Below are positions 50,805 through 59,370 of a stretch of DNA of 64,000 bases, piece by piece. The first letter of the stretch is position 1. The number at the start of each line of letters is the position of its first letter. The notes beneath the pieces were generated by a model. The model saw only the letters and a list, made by a program, of their open reading frames with translations. It made no database searches and was not told the DNA's origin. Both the position numbers and the translations under genes were made by a program. The stretch is from Bdellovibrionales bacterium CG12_big_fil_rev_8_21_14_0_65_38_15 (GTDB lineage: Bacteria > Bdellovibrionota > Bacteriovoracia > Bacteriovoracales > Bacteriovoracaceae). The stretch lies in contig PCUW01000034.1 in NCBI GenBank assembly GCA_002787775.1, forward strand, positions 62,001 through 126,000. Reading direction: 5' to 3'.

Positions 50805-51835
50805 ATTTTAATAATGTCGTCATTGATGGATGGGCGTCTCATCTTCCACAAAATATTGTTTCAAGTGCTGATATTGAAAAAAGACTCGCTCCAATTTATG
50901 AAAAATTAAATTTACCTGAAGGTCGCCTGGAATTGATGACAGGTATCAAGGAGCGTAGAGTTTGGGATGTTGGCACAACTCCTTCAAGCTTATCGGCTGC
51001 TGCCGCCAACAAACTGTTTGAAAAAAATCCTACCTGGAAAGAAGAAGTTGATCTTTTGATTCACGCTTCTGTTTGCAGAGACTTTTTAGAGCCATCTACT
51101 GCCAGTGTTGTGCATGAACAATTAGGATTAAAAGAAGATTGCACCTTTTTTGATCTTTCCAATGCTTGTCTTGGAGTTTTGAACGCCATCGTTGTAGCGT
51201 CAAAAATGATTGAAGCTGGAACTGTTAAAAGAGCCTTAATTGTCAGCGGTGAAAACGGTGCTCCTCTTCTAGAACAAACTATTCATCGTATTTTAAACGA
51301 TGAAACAATTAATCGAAAAAATATCAAAAAGCTTTTTGCCAACCTTACTATTGGCTCCGCTGCTATCGCCTTCACCTTAACGAAAGGCGACAATACCAGC
51401 GACGGACTAAAACTACTTGGCGGCGCTTCAATGGTAGATTCAAGTGCTAATCATTTATGTCGCGGCGATGGTTCACCCCATTCACTAACAATGGAAACGG
51501 ATAGTGAAGCCCTAATGAAAGCCGGAGTCATCTTGGCGAAAAAAACTTGGGCAAAAGCTAAAGAGAATTTAAACTTAAAAGCCACAGATGATTTTTGGGC
51601 CATAGGCCATCAAGTTGGCTCGGCCCATGAAATGCTAACGATGCAAGCGCTTGAGCTTGAAGAGCGACCGACTTATATTACTTATCCATTTTTAGGAAAC
51701 ACTGGTTCTGCAGCATTACCAGTAACTTTAATTGAATTACTTAATCAAAAAGAGCAGCCTCAAAAAGGTCAAACAATAGCACTACTAGGAATTGGTTCTG
51801 GACTCTCCTGTGTCATGCTAGGAGTACAAAGATGA
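50801..51835 (+). CDS. oleA: OleA, acyl-CoA/ACP head-to-head condensing thiolase
   Basis: 344 residues, FabH/KAS III-like fold. The nucleophile is C123 (FDLSNACLGVLNAI), with H270 (WAIGHQVGSAHEM) and N300 (YPFLGNTGSAALP). LEPSTASVVHE (E97) fits the OleA position of the Glu that deprotonates the second acyl chain. YPFLGNTGSAALP is an OleA-like replacement of the FabH GNTSAASIP motif. OleA joins two fatty acyl thioesters by non-decarboxylative Claisen condensation to a beta-keto acid. Order oleA-oleB-oleC with 4-base overlaps makes the assignment strong. It is not HMG-CoA synthase, despite the mevalonate operon elsewhere. Confidence 0.88.
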   Translation: MNFNNVVIDGWASHLPQNIVSSADIEKRLAPIYEKLNLPEGRLELMTGIKERRVWDVGTTPSSLSAAAANKLFEKNPTWKEEVDLLIHASVCRDFLEPSTASVVHEQLGLKEDCTFFDLSNACLGVLNAIVVASKMIEAGTVKRALIVSGENGAPLLEQTIHRILNDETINRKNIKKLFANLTIGSAAIAFTLTKGDNTSDGLKLLGGASMVDSSANHLCRGDGSPHSLTMETDSEALMKAGVILAKKTWAKAKENLNLKATDDFWAIGHQVGSAHEMLTMQALELEERPTYITYPFLGNTGSAALPVTLIELLNQKEQPQKGQTIALLGIGSGLSCVMLGVQR

Positions 51836-52710
51836 AACCTACCCCACAGTGGCTAGAAGATTATAAAGAAGAATATCCTTTTATTCCGAAAAGGCTAAAG
51901 CTTAAGAATGGTCATGAGATGAGCTATGTTGACGAAGGCCAAGGCCCAGTCATCCTCATGCTTCATGGTAACCCGACTTGGTCATTTTATTATCGCAATC
52001 TGATTAAACACTTTGCTCCAAATCACCGCGTAATTGTTCCTGATCATTTAGGCATGGGATTATCTGATCAACCACAAGATTTTGAATATCAACTTCATCA
52101 GCACGTGGCACACGTTGAAGAGTTATTAGACTTTCTGAATATCGAAAAATTTTCTTTAATTGTTCATGATTGGGGCGGAGCAATTGGTTTTGGTGTAGCG
52201 ACACTAAGACCTCAAGCCGTCGAAAAAGCTGTCATTCTTAATACCGCTGCCTTTAATGCCGGCGAATGGATTCCAAGACGTATTTCATTATGTCGTGCTC
52301 CAGTCTTTGGCGAGCCATTGGTTCGTGCACTTAATGGGTTTGCTCTTCCTGCGGCTTATATGACAACAGTGAAGCCATTGCCAAAACATATTAAAAAAGC
52401 TTATTTGGCTCCATACAGTGATTGGAAATCTCGTGTCGCCGTAGCGAAATTTGTACAAGACATTCCTCTTTCAAAAAATCATCCAAGCTTTGAAACATTA
52501 GCAGCGATTGAGTCTGCACTTCCAGCACTTGAATTTCCAAAGCTCATTATTTGGGGCGAAAAAGACTTTTGCTTTGATATGAGATTCTTTAATAAGTGGA
52601 AGACCATCTTTCCTGAAGCACAATCAATTGTTTTTTCGGCCGGTCACTATGTGCTTGAAGATATGCCAACCCAGTGTGCCGATGCCATCGAGGGATTCTT
52701 TGCCCCATGA
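51832..52710 (+). CDS. oleB: OleB, alpha/beta hydrolase (beta-lactone decarboxylase)
   Basis: 292 residues, haloalkane-dehalogenase-like alpha/beta hydrolase. MLHGNPTWSFYYRNLIKHF gives the oxyanion region, LIVHDWGGAIGFG places the nucleophile at D113, WGEKDFCFD holds the acid (D245 or D249) and FSAGHYVLEDMP the base H272. An Asp nucleophile, rather than Ser, is the feature shared by OleB and dehalogenases. OleB decarboxylates the cis-beta-lactone made by OleC to the final internal alkene. It overlaps both oleA and oleC by 4 bases. Confidence 0.87.
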   Translation: MKPTPQWLEDYKEEYPFIPKRLKLKNGHEMSYVDEGQGPVILMLHGNPTWSFYYRNLIKHFAPNHRVIVPDHLGMGLSDQPQDFEYQLHQHVAHVEELLDFLNIEKFSLIVHDWGGAIGFGVATLRPQAVEKAVILNTAAFNAGEWIPRRISLCRAPVFGEPLVRALNGFALPAAYMTTVKPLPKHIKKAYLAPYSDWKSRVAVAKFVQDIPLSKNHPSFETLAAIESALPALEFPKLIIWGEKDFCFDMRFFNKWKTIFPEAQSIVFSAGHYVLEDMPTQCADAIEGFFAP

Positions 52711-54290
52711 ATATAGCTTCTAGACTGATCGAGTTTGCTCTTAAAAACCCGAACAAGACAGCGATCATTGATGCAAGAACTGATGAGTCCATCACTTTTG
52801 GTGAACTCGAAGATAAAATTGCAAGAATTTGTCACTCTTTACTAGAGCTTGGATTTAAGCCCGGCTCCAGAACGCTTCTTTTTGTAAAACCTTCACTCGA
52901 TTTTCATGCCCTAGTCTTTAGCTTATTTAAAATCGGTATTATTCCAGTGCTCATCGATCCTGGAATGGGACGCAAAAATTTACTAGCAGCGATTAAGCAT
53001 ACAAATCCAGACGGTATGATTGCAGAGCCGATTGTTCATTACTTGAGCTACTTTTTTAGAAGCACCTTCAAAAGCGCTAAAATCAAAGTCTGGACAAGTG
53101 ATATAAAGAAGTTTCTTGGCTCAAAACGTGCTGATGAAGTTGCCAAAGTTAATGAACATGATCCGGCCGCGATATTATTCACTTCAGGCGGTACTGGGAC
53201 TCCTAAAGGTGTTGTTTACACTCACCATATTTTTTCTAAGCAAACCGAAAAACTGCAAGAGATGTTTGGCCTAACTAGTGATGATGTTGATCTTCCAGGT
53301 TTTCCACTGTTTTCTTTATTTACTCTCGCCATGGGAATGACGACGCTCATTCCTTCAATGGATCCATCTAAACCTGGTCAATGTGATCCAGCCAAGCTTG
53401 CTGCAAATATTTTAAAATACCAAGCGACATTTGTGGCAGGCAGTCCTGCCATCTGGTCTCGAGTAGCGGCTTTTGCCATTGAAGCTGAACTTAAATTTCA
53501 AAGCATTAAGCAAGTTGTCATGTTTGGAGCACCTGTCAGAAATGAACTTCATCGTGATTTACTTTCGATTATTCCAAACGGAAATACCTATGCCCCTTAT
53601 GGTGCAACCGAGGCGCTACCACTTTGCTTGAGTGATGGTAAGTGGCTACTTGAAAATACAATTGATAAAACGAATCAAGGCAGTGGAACTTGTGTTGGAA
53701 CATCGATTGATGGTGTTGATATTCAAATTATTCAGATTAGCGATGATGCCATTAATGAAATGAATCCATCACTACTAAAAGATAGAAATCAAATTGGTGA
53801 AATCATTGTTCGCGGTCAAACGGTTACAAAAACTTATGATCAGATGCCTGAAGCTACGAAACTTTCAAAAATTAAAGATGGTGAAACTTTTTGGCATCGC
53901 ATGGGCGATATTGGTTATCTCGATGACGATAATCGACTCTGGTTTTGCGGTCGAAAAGCACACCGAATTGATAGTGCAAACGGGCTGATGGCTCCGATTC
54001 GAGTTGAGGCCATTTTTAATCAGCATCCTAAGGTTTCTAGAAGTGCTCTTATAAGTAATTCTCAAAATGAGCCCGCAATTGTCATTGAGTTAAAGCACGG
54101 TTTAAAACCAAATGATTTACTTCGAAAAGAGCTCCTTGCTCTTGCTAAAAGCTCTGCTTTAACAAGTTCTATTTCACAAGTTTTTTTCAACGATTCTTTT
54201 CCTGTAGATGTTCGACACAATATTAAGATCGATAGGATAAAACTCTCAAAGATGTATTTTAAAACTAAAATGTTCAAGTACAATCACTAA
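52707..54290 (+). CDS. oleC: OleC, AMP-forming beta-lactone synthetase
   Basis: 527 residues from the ATG at 52707, which overlaps the oleB stop. The ANL-superfamily motif is ILFTSGGTGTPKGVVYTHH (TSGGTGTPKG at 159-168). YAPYGATEALPLCLSDG and WHRMGDIGYLDDDNRLWFCG contain the adenine and ribose contacts, and the GRK hinge leads to the mobile C-terminal domain. OleC activates the beta-hydroxy acid from OleD with ATP and closes it to a beta-lactone. Sequence could also fit an acyl-CoA ligase, but the gene order favours OleC. Confidence 0.87.
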   Translation: MNIASRLIEFALKNPNKTAIIDARTDESITFGELEDKIARICHSLLELGFKPGSRTLLFVKPSLDFHALVFSLFKIGIIPVLIDPGMGRKNLLAAIKHTNPDGMIAEPIVHYLSYFFRSTFKSAKIKVWTSDIKKFLGSKRADEVAKVNEHDPAAILFTSGGTGTPKGVVYTHHIFSKQTEKLQEMFGLTSDDVDLPGFPLFSLFTLAMGMTTLIPSMDPSKPGQCDPAKLAANILKYQATFVAGSPAIWSRVAAFAIEAELKFQSIKQVVMFGAPVRNELHRDLLSIIPNGNTYAPYGATEALPLCLSDGKWLLENTIDKTNQGSGTCVGTSIDGVDIQIIQISDDAINEMNPSLLKDRNQIGEIIVRGQTVTKTYDQMPEATKLSKIKDGETFWHRMGDIGYLDDDNRLWFCGRKAHRIDSANGLMAPIRVEAIFNQHPKVSRSALISNSQNEPAIVIELKHGLKPNDLLRKELLALAKSSALTSSISQVFFNDSFPVDVRHNIKIDRIKLSKMYFKTKMFKYNH

Positions 54291-54292
54291 GC

Positions 54293-54306
54293 TTCTGAAT
54301 TCAGAA
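54293..54306. promoter_or_regulatory. 14-base perfect palindrome upstream of the sigma-54 promoter
   Basis: TTCTGAATTCAGAA lies just after the oleC stop and about 100 bases upstream of the -24 element at 54402. That spacing suits an enhancer site for a sigma-54 activator. It has no T-run, so it is not a terminator. Confidence 0.35.
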
Positions 54307-54401
54307 TATAGCCGTCAAAAACTAACCAGTCTCACAATTACACCAGTCCCCTTGTGGTCCCAACACCTCTAATAAGTTTAGCTATTTAGCCTAGAAATTA
54401 T

Positions 54402-54417
54402 TGGCACGCGCTTAGCA
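54402..54417 (+). promoter_or_regulatory. Sigma-54 promoter for the secreted EEP gene and oleD
   Basis: TGGCACG (54402-54408) is a perfect -24 element and TAGCA (54413-54417) matches TTGCW with one mismatch. The GG-N10-GC spacing is exact. Predicted start near 54428, 34 bases before the ATG at 54462. Confidence 0.65.
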
Positions 54418-54447
54418 ATAACAATAAATAAGAAAAGCTGGATCAAG

Positions 54448-54457
54448 ACAAGGAGGT
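54448..54457 (+). promoter_or_regulatory. CsrA/RsmE consensus at the Shine-Dalgarno of the EEP gene
   Basis: ACAAGGAGGT matches WCANGGANGW at all ten positions and is the ribosome binding site of the gene at 54462. Unlike the 36838 leader, no second hairpin site is evident in the short predicted leader. Confidence 0.4.
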
Positions 54458-54461
54458 TTTG

Positions 54462-55289
54462 ATGCGTGCAGGACAAATCATCAGGATGACGATCGTAGGG
54501 CTCGCCTTTTCCACTACAACCCAAGCGGCACTGTGGTTCAAGATACCAAGTGCCAATGAAGAGGTACAACAGTTTGGACACGACTCTAAAGATGAACTCG
54601 ATCCACAAAAGATTGAAGTCATGATTTGGAATCAATACAAAGGAAAAGAGAGATCTTTTAGAAGAGAATACCAAAGACTAACTCATGCAAAAGATGTTCT
54701 TATCTTGCAAGAAACACTTCTTGATAAAGACATGAAACAAATTTACGGCTCCAATAGAGACTTTCATTCTATCTTTGCCGCTAGTTTTGTATACCGCTTT
54801 AGTAAGAAACCAACAGGAGTCACCTCAGCATCAACGGTTAAAGCATCTAGTTATCTAGCACAAAGAAGTCGTGGCGTAGAAATTGCGGGATCAACACCAA
54901 AAATGATTCTCTTTGCGACATACCCAATCAAAGGTCGAGCCGAAGAATTAATGACGGTTAATATTCATGCGCTTAACTCCGTTACATGGCAAACATTAGC
55001 CGTTCAAATATTGGATGCACTCAAGGTGGTGAAAGAGCATGAGGGACCTGTTGTGTTTGCAGGAGACTTTAATACCTGGTCAAAAAATAAAATGGATTAT
55101 GTGAAATCTGCCATGAAAAAAGCTGGGCTTGAAGAAGTTCAATTTGAGCATTCTGAGCGTAAAATGAAAGTCTTTGGACGAGAGCTAGACCATGCCTTCA
55201 CTCGAGGTCTTAAAATAACTAATGCCGTCGTAGAAAAGACTGATGGCGCAGATCATCAACCCCTTCTCCTAACGGCGCAAGTTCGATAA
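54462..55289 (+). CDS. Secreted endonuclease/exonuclease/phosphatase family protein
   Basis: 275 residues from the ATG at 54462, with AGGAGG 5 bases upstream. A signal peptide covers about the first 23 residues, ending TTTQA. Motifs of the EEP fold: EVMIWNQYKGKE (Asn), KDVLILQETLLD (metal Glu), LMTVNIHALNSVTW (His), PVVFAGDFNTWSKNK (GDFN) and GRELDHAFTR, with GADHQPLLLTAQ (catalytic Asp-His). It belongs to the secreted DNase/sphingomyelinase-like branch. Its place between oleC and oleD with its own sigma-54 promoter is odd. The link to hydrocarbon synthesis is unclear; it may be a passenger. Confidence 0.82.
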   Translation: MRAGQIIRMTIVGLAFSTTTQAALWFKIPSANEEVQQFGHDSKDELDPQKIEVMIWNQYKGKERSFRREYQRLTHAKDVLILQETLLDKDMKQIYGSNRDFHSIFAASFVYRFSKKPTGVTSASTVKASSYLAQRSRGVEIAGSTPKMILFATYPIKGRAEELMTVNIHALNSVTWQTLAVQILDALKVVKEHEGPVVFAGDFNTWSKNKMDYVKSAMKKAGLEEVQFEHSERKMKVFGRELDHAFTRGLKITNAVVEKTDGADHQPLLLTAQVR

Positions 55290-55298
55290 ACTAAGTGG

Positions 55299-56318
55299 AT
55301 GGAAACATCCACTTCTAAAAATATACTGGTCACAGGTGCTGGCGGCTTTTTGGGTCGCTATATCGTTAAAGCGCTTTTAAAAAAAGGTCATCAAGTTGTA
55401 GGCCTTGGCCGCACCAAGCATCAAGATCTGATCGATCAAGGTGTTCGCTGGGTTCAAGCTGATATCAGAGATCTAGAGAAAACACGACTTGCCTTAAAAA
55501 ATATCGACACTGTTTTTCACTGCGCTAGTAAAGTCGCCATGTGGGGAGAATGGGATGAGTTTGAATCCATCAATGTCCAAGGGACACAAAACCTCATCAC
55601 CGCTTGTCTTGAAAATAATGTAAAAAAGTTTATTTATACTTCAACTCCAAGTGTTGTCTTTGGAAAAGAGTCGATTGATGGTGGAGATGAGAAACTTCCA
55701 TATCCAACACAAAGCTTATCTTTGTATGGCAAATCAAAGGCCATTGCAGAAAAAAATGTTTTAGACATTGATCAATCTAAACTTTTAACTTGCGCCATTA
55801 GACCACATTTAATTTTTGGCCCTGGCGATGATCATCTCGTACCAAGACTGGTTCAAGCCGCTAAAGATAATAAACTAAAGATCATTGGAAACGGCGAAAA
55901 CCTAGTTGATGTCATCGCGGTTGAAAATGCAGCCGAAGCCCATATCCTTGCTTTTGAAAATATTAGTCCATCATCTCCCATCTGTGGCCAAGCTTACTTC
56001 GTGGCTCAAGACAAACCGGTTAAGCTTTGGGACTTCACTAATCACCTTTTAAAAATTCATGGAACAAAACCGGTCACCAAGACCATTTCGTTTAAGCTGG
56101 CTTATTTTGTCGGTTGGTTATGTGAGACGGTGGCAAAGTTCATTGGATATAAAAAAGATAAGCTTCCCATGACTCGATTTGTAGCGATGCAATTATCTAA
56201 GAGTCATTGGTTTCATCACAATAAAGCGAAAAATCACTTTGCCTACAAACCACTTATCACTACAGAGCAGGCTCTAAAGAACTATCAAGATCATTTAGAA
56301 GCGGGTAATCGCTGCTGA
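55299..56318 (+). CDS. oleD: OleD, NAD(P)H-dependent 2-alkyl-3-ketoalkanoic acid reductase
   Basis: 339 residues, extended SDR of the 3-beta-HSD type. ILVTGAGGFLGRYIVKALL (GxxGxxG at 13-19), DTVFHCASKVAMWGEWDEFE, the INVQGTQNLI motif, and the catalytic Ser/Thr of FIYTSTPSVVFG with Y143 and K147 (LSLYGKSKAIAE) are present. The C-terminal half, ending near the stop, is as long as in OleD. It reduces the beta-keto acid from OleA to the beta-hydroxy acid used by OleC. It starts 9 bases after the EEP gene and is separated from oleABC. The 3' end overlaps the next convergent gene by 28 bases. Confidence 0.85.
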   Translation: METSTSKNILVTGAGGFLGRYIVKALLKKGHQVVGLGRTKHQDLIDQGVRWVQADIRDLEKTRLALKNIDTVFHCASKVAMWGEWDEFESINVQGTQNLITACLENNVKKFIYTSTPSVVFGKESIDGGDEKLPYPTQSLSLYGKSKAIAEKNVLDIDQSKLLTCAIRPHLIFGPGDDHLVPRLVQAAKDNKLKIIGNGENLVDVIAVENAAEAHILAFENISPSSPICGQAYFVAQDKPVKLWDFTNHLLKIHGTKPVTKTISFKLAYFVGWLCETVAKFIGYKKDKLPMTRFVAMQLSKSHWFHHNKAKNHFAYKPLITTEQALKNYQDHLEAGNRC

Positions 56319-58366
56319 TTTGAAACTCTAGCCGCTTCAATAACACCAGGTCCCTGCCACTGTCCTTCTCTAAACATGGCCCTAATTGGTAGTCCAATTT
56401 CTCTTGAGGCACTTATTTGGCCATAAGAGTGAACGTTGGCCAGGCCAAACATAGAAAAGACATCTATTTTATCTCTTGATTGATTCAGGAATTCATCGAG
56501 AAAATCTTTTAAGCGCCAAAGAGGTACGATCTTTAAGGCTTCACTCTCACTTCTCATAGAAAGCTTATTCATACAGGCTTCAAGATACATCTTCTTTTTC
56601 TTGGCCGAATAATACCACTTCGTCGACTTCTTACATTCTTTATAAGAAGACATACTAATTTCACGGTGGTTCACCTCTAAAATATAGTTGCGATAATCTT
56701 TTTGAAGCTTCCACTTACAAAAGTTAAATAATGATCTAAAGCCATAGAGCTTATTCTTTGGCTTTGTCTCGCAAATATCATCAATCATCTCATGCATGAG
56801 CGCTGTTTCCATATGGGAGATCAAGCGCACACCATTTTCAGAGATCTGAAAGGTATTTTGAAATTGATAAGGAGGTTTCAGACCATCTTGATCAATCAAT
56901 GAAATAATTGCAGGATCGGCGCCAGAGTAATAACTCGTGTAACTGGTGAAATAATCTCGCATCTTTTTTGACTTCGTCGCCACTGTAGCTTCATGATAGA
57001 TATTTAAAAACATTGAAGACGATTCATCATTTAAGACGAGATCTTTTCTATCATCTACAAGATTCTCAACTGATTCATATTCAAATGAGACTTTCTTGGT
57101 TTCAATCGCCGCATTATTGACAACTGTTGGCATTTTTAACAAAGATGAGAACAGCTCAGAGACTAAGCGAGAGACAATATTTTGAACTTGTCTTTGCTTG
57201 GTAAAGTTATGACGAAAGAAACTTCGAATCACTCCATCTTTAACAGTTTGGACATGCTCTGTTCTCTTTTCTTTTCGTCCCCCAAAAATGAGAGCGGCAT
57301 ACTTCGATTTCATGATTTCAGTTTTTCTCGTTTCAGAGCTTACAATATAAGGAGCAAGGTCATCCACTCGAGGCGATCTAAGCTTTAGGACGTCTTGAAG
57401 ACCTACATACAAAAGTGGATCACGATTTGAATCAATATCAGACAAGGCCTGTTGATCAAGATTTAAATTCCAAGACTGTGCATGAGACAGTGAATAACTA
57501 AAGTCATAAGAGAATAATGTAATCTGTAGTAAACCTAAAAAATCAGCTTGAAGCTTTGCCTGGGCCGCAATTGCAGCAGTTTTCTCACTAGTATAGGTAA
57601 GCCTGATGCGTTCATTAGGATCAACCGGAGCATCATCTGGTCCAATAGATTGAATCGTTAAATTAGCCGTCTTTTCAAAACTTGCCATGATGCCAGCACC
57701 AACTGCAAGGCCATAGCCAATAGGAGCGCTTACTAGCCCACCAGCTTTAAACGATAAGGCATCCTCTTTTTCGAGGTACTCATAAGCGTCAAGTTTTGAA
57801 AGACTTTCAGGTCTAAACCAGCGAAAGGGAAAAACTAATTTATCGTAATCTTTAGTTAAACCCTCTTCATAGGAGCTTGCAAAGTGAGTCATGCGATAAA
57901 CTCTTTTAAAAGCAATACCAGCAAAGGCAGCTAAATTGGTTTCGCTTATGTCGATAACGTCTTGATCTCTAAGTTCGCCTAGATAACCTTGGGCATCGAT
58001 AAGAATGGTAAGTTCATCGACAATAATCCAACGGTGATCATCAAAAAGATCAGGTGCTAGTTGGCGATTAGCATTGATAGAGAAACCGCCGAAATTCTTA
58101 ACTAAGGAAAATCCAACACCAGACAGGCCACCAACCACATTTAAGGTATTGCCTGCTAAGACCCTTGAAGCTGCATCACTAGCACGCAGACGATAGTCAC
58201 TGAAGTCTCTGGCAATTCGGTCAAAGAGTGGTATTTCTTGAGCAGCAGGAATGGGAAGGGCAAAACCATTAGCATTTTGTTTAAGCGAAAAACTTTGAAA
58301 TTCCTGTGACCAGGCATGGCCTGACAAGAACAAAAAGATTCCTAAATGGATTAACACTTTAAACAT
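56291..58366 (-). CDS. Large secreted protein of unknown function between the two cluster arms
   Basis: 691 residues with a signal peptide (MFKVLIHLGIFLFLSGHAWS). The first 130 residues contain a glycine-rich hydrophobic stretch (LAGNTLNVVGGLSGVGFSLV), then VDELTILIDAQGYLGELRDQ. A second glycine-rich part (FKAGGLVSAPIGYGLAVGAG) follows near 220. The rest is mixed, with basic cysteine-bearing segments towards the end (ETKPKNKLYGFRSLFNFCKW). No family recognised. It may be an outer-membrane or periplasmic protein. Sitting between the ole operon and the fab-like operon, it may belong to the same system, for example in product export, but nothing in the sequence proves this. Confidence 0.65.
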   Translation of the reverse strand: MFKVLIHLGIFLFLSGHAWSQEFQSFSLKQNANGFALPIPAAQEIPLFDRIARDFSDYRLRASDAASRVLAGNTLNVVGGLSGVGFSLVKNFGGFSINANRQLAPDLFDDHRWIIVDELTILIDAQGYLGELRDQDVIDISETNLAAFAGIAFKRVYRMTHFASSYEEGLTKDYDKLVFPFRWFRPESLSKLDAYEYLEKEDALSFKAGGLVSAPIGYGLAVGAGIMASFEKTANLTIQSIGPDDAPVDPNERIRLTYTSEKTAAIAAQAKLQADFLGLLQITLFSYDFSYSLSHAQSWNLNLDQQALSDIDSNRDPLLYVGLQDVLKLRSPRVDDLAPYIVSSETRKTEIMKSKYAALIFGGRKEKRTEHVQTVKDGVIRSFFRHNFTKQRQVQNIVSRLVSELFSSLLKMPTVVNNAAIETKKVSFEYESVENLVDDRKDLVLNDESSSMFLNIYHEATVATKSKKMRDYFTSYTSYYSGADPAIISLIDQDGLKPPYQFQNTFQISENGVRLISHMETALMHEMIDDICETKPKNKLYGFRSLFNFCKWKLQKDYRNYILEVNHREISMSSYKECKKSTKWYYSAKKKKMYLEACMNKLSMRSESEALKIVPLWRLKDFLDEFLNQSRDKIDVFSMFGLANVHSYGQISASREIGLPIRAMFREGQWQGPGVIEAARVSNQQRLPASK

Positions 58367-58579
58367 GAATCCTACAGGTGCGAAACATTCGTTTCAGCAG
58401 TTTAAGAATCTGTGGCCTAATGAGAGGACGAACAGCTAAGGCAACACAGAGGCTTTCGCATTCTACCCTATCGGCAATTTCGTTCGTAGTGTAAGACTAA
58501 GTATTAAAAATTAAAGAAACTAAAAAGATTAAGTTTTCTGATATTCGCCAAGCTTTTAAGGCAGAGGGGATCTAAGTGA

Positions 58580-59362
58580 TTAATGCGCGGCTTGAACAAC
58601 CTGTTCATCAAAATAATTGGCCGACATGCCCGCATCAACAACTAAACCAGTTGCATTAAAGCCACTAGATTTTGGTGACATTAAAAAGGCAATGGACGAT
58701 CCGACTTCGTCAGTCTTTAGAGCTTGCTTTCTAAGTGTCAGCTTTTCAGCAAAAAGATAGTTTTCAATATAACCAGGAATCCCAGCAGAAGCTGATGTTT
58801 TAAGCGGCCCAGAGCAAATACCATTGACTCGTATATTTTTAGCACTTAGTGACTTGGCTAAAAAAGCCACGGTTGAATCAAGTGCGGCCTTGATTGGTCC
58901 CATATAACCGTAATTGGTCGCTCTTGTATTCGAAATAGAAACAGTAACGATCGATGAGTTTTCTTCGAAGCAATCGATAAGAGCATTACTCATTTCAATC
59001 AGTGAGAAACATGAAATACGTGTTGCTTGAGCAAAGTCATTCCAGTTCGTTTCATGAAAAGCTTTAGGCTCAGAGTAATTAGCAAAAGCCATTGAATGTA
59101 AAAAACCTGCGATTTTTACGTTTTCGTTCTTTAAGTTTTGTCCAAGCGCTGTAATAGTTTCGCTTTTTTCAACATTGACGACGATGACTTTAGAGTCTGG
59201 AAATAATGTTGAAACTTTTTGTGCGTGATCTGAACTTTGAACCGTTAGGATGAGTTTGGCACCGTTGTCTTGCAATATTTTAGCAGCGCTATAGGCAACG
59301 CTCTTTTTATTGGCGACGCCTGAAATAACAAATGTCTTATCGCTTACTGCTAAAAAATCCAT
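58580..59362 (-). CDS. FabI-like enoyl-ACP reductase with altered active site
   Basis: 260 residues from the ATG at 59362, with GAGG upstream; an in-frame start at 59386 is inside the preceding gene. The FabI nucleotide motif is FVISGVANKKSVAYSAAKIL, with FLHSMAFANYSEP near 90 and ICSGPLKTSASAGI near 185 as in FabI. Y151 and K158 (NYGYMGPIKAA) keep the Tyr-x6-Lys pair. The second FabI tyrosine (Y146 in the E. coli enzyme, in SYLG) falls in SISNT and is not Tyr. It would reduce enoyl-ACP with NAD(P)H. It ends the operon flavoprotein-fabG-fabZ-this gene. Confidence 0.84.
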   Translation of the reverse strand: MDFLAVSDKTFVISGVANKKSVAYSAAKILQDNGAKLILTVQSSDHAQKVSTLFPDSKVIVVNVEKSETITALGQNLKNENVKIAGFLHSMAFANYSEPKAFHETNWNDFAQATRISCFSLIEMSNALIDCFEENSSIVTVSISNTRATNYGYMGPIKAALDSTVAFLAKSLSAKNIRVNGICSGPLKTSASAGIPGYIENYLFAEKLTLRKQALKTDEVGSSIAFLMSPKSSGFNATGLVVDAGMSANYFDEQVVQAAH

Positions 59363-59370
59363 TTCAACCT

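Noticed and set aside
50801-51835. HMG-CoA synthase as the identity of the thiolase-fold gene, completing the mevalonate pathway.
   Set aside because: The gene is locked into oleA-oleB-oleC order with 4-base overlaps and has OleA-like motifs (LEPSTAS, GNTGSAALP). The mevalonate operon is 21 kb away.
58367-58579. 213-base gap searched for a small gene, RNA gene or promoter element.
   Set aside because: I saw no convincing short gene, hairpin with T-run or tRNA-like fold there.
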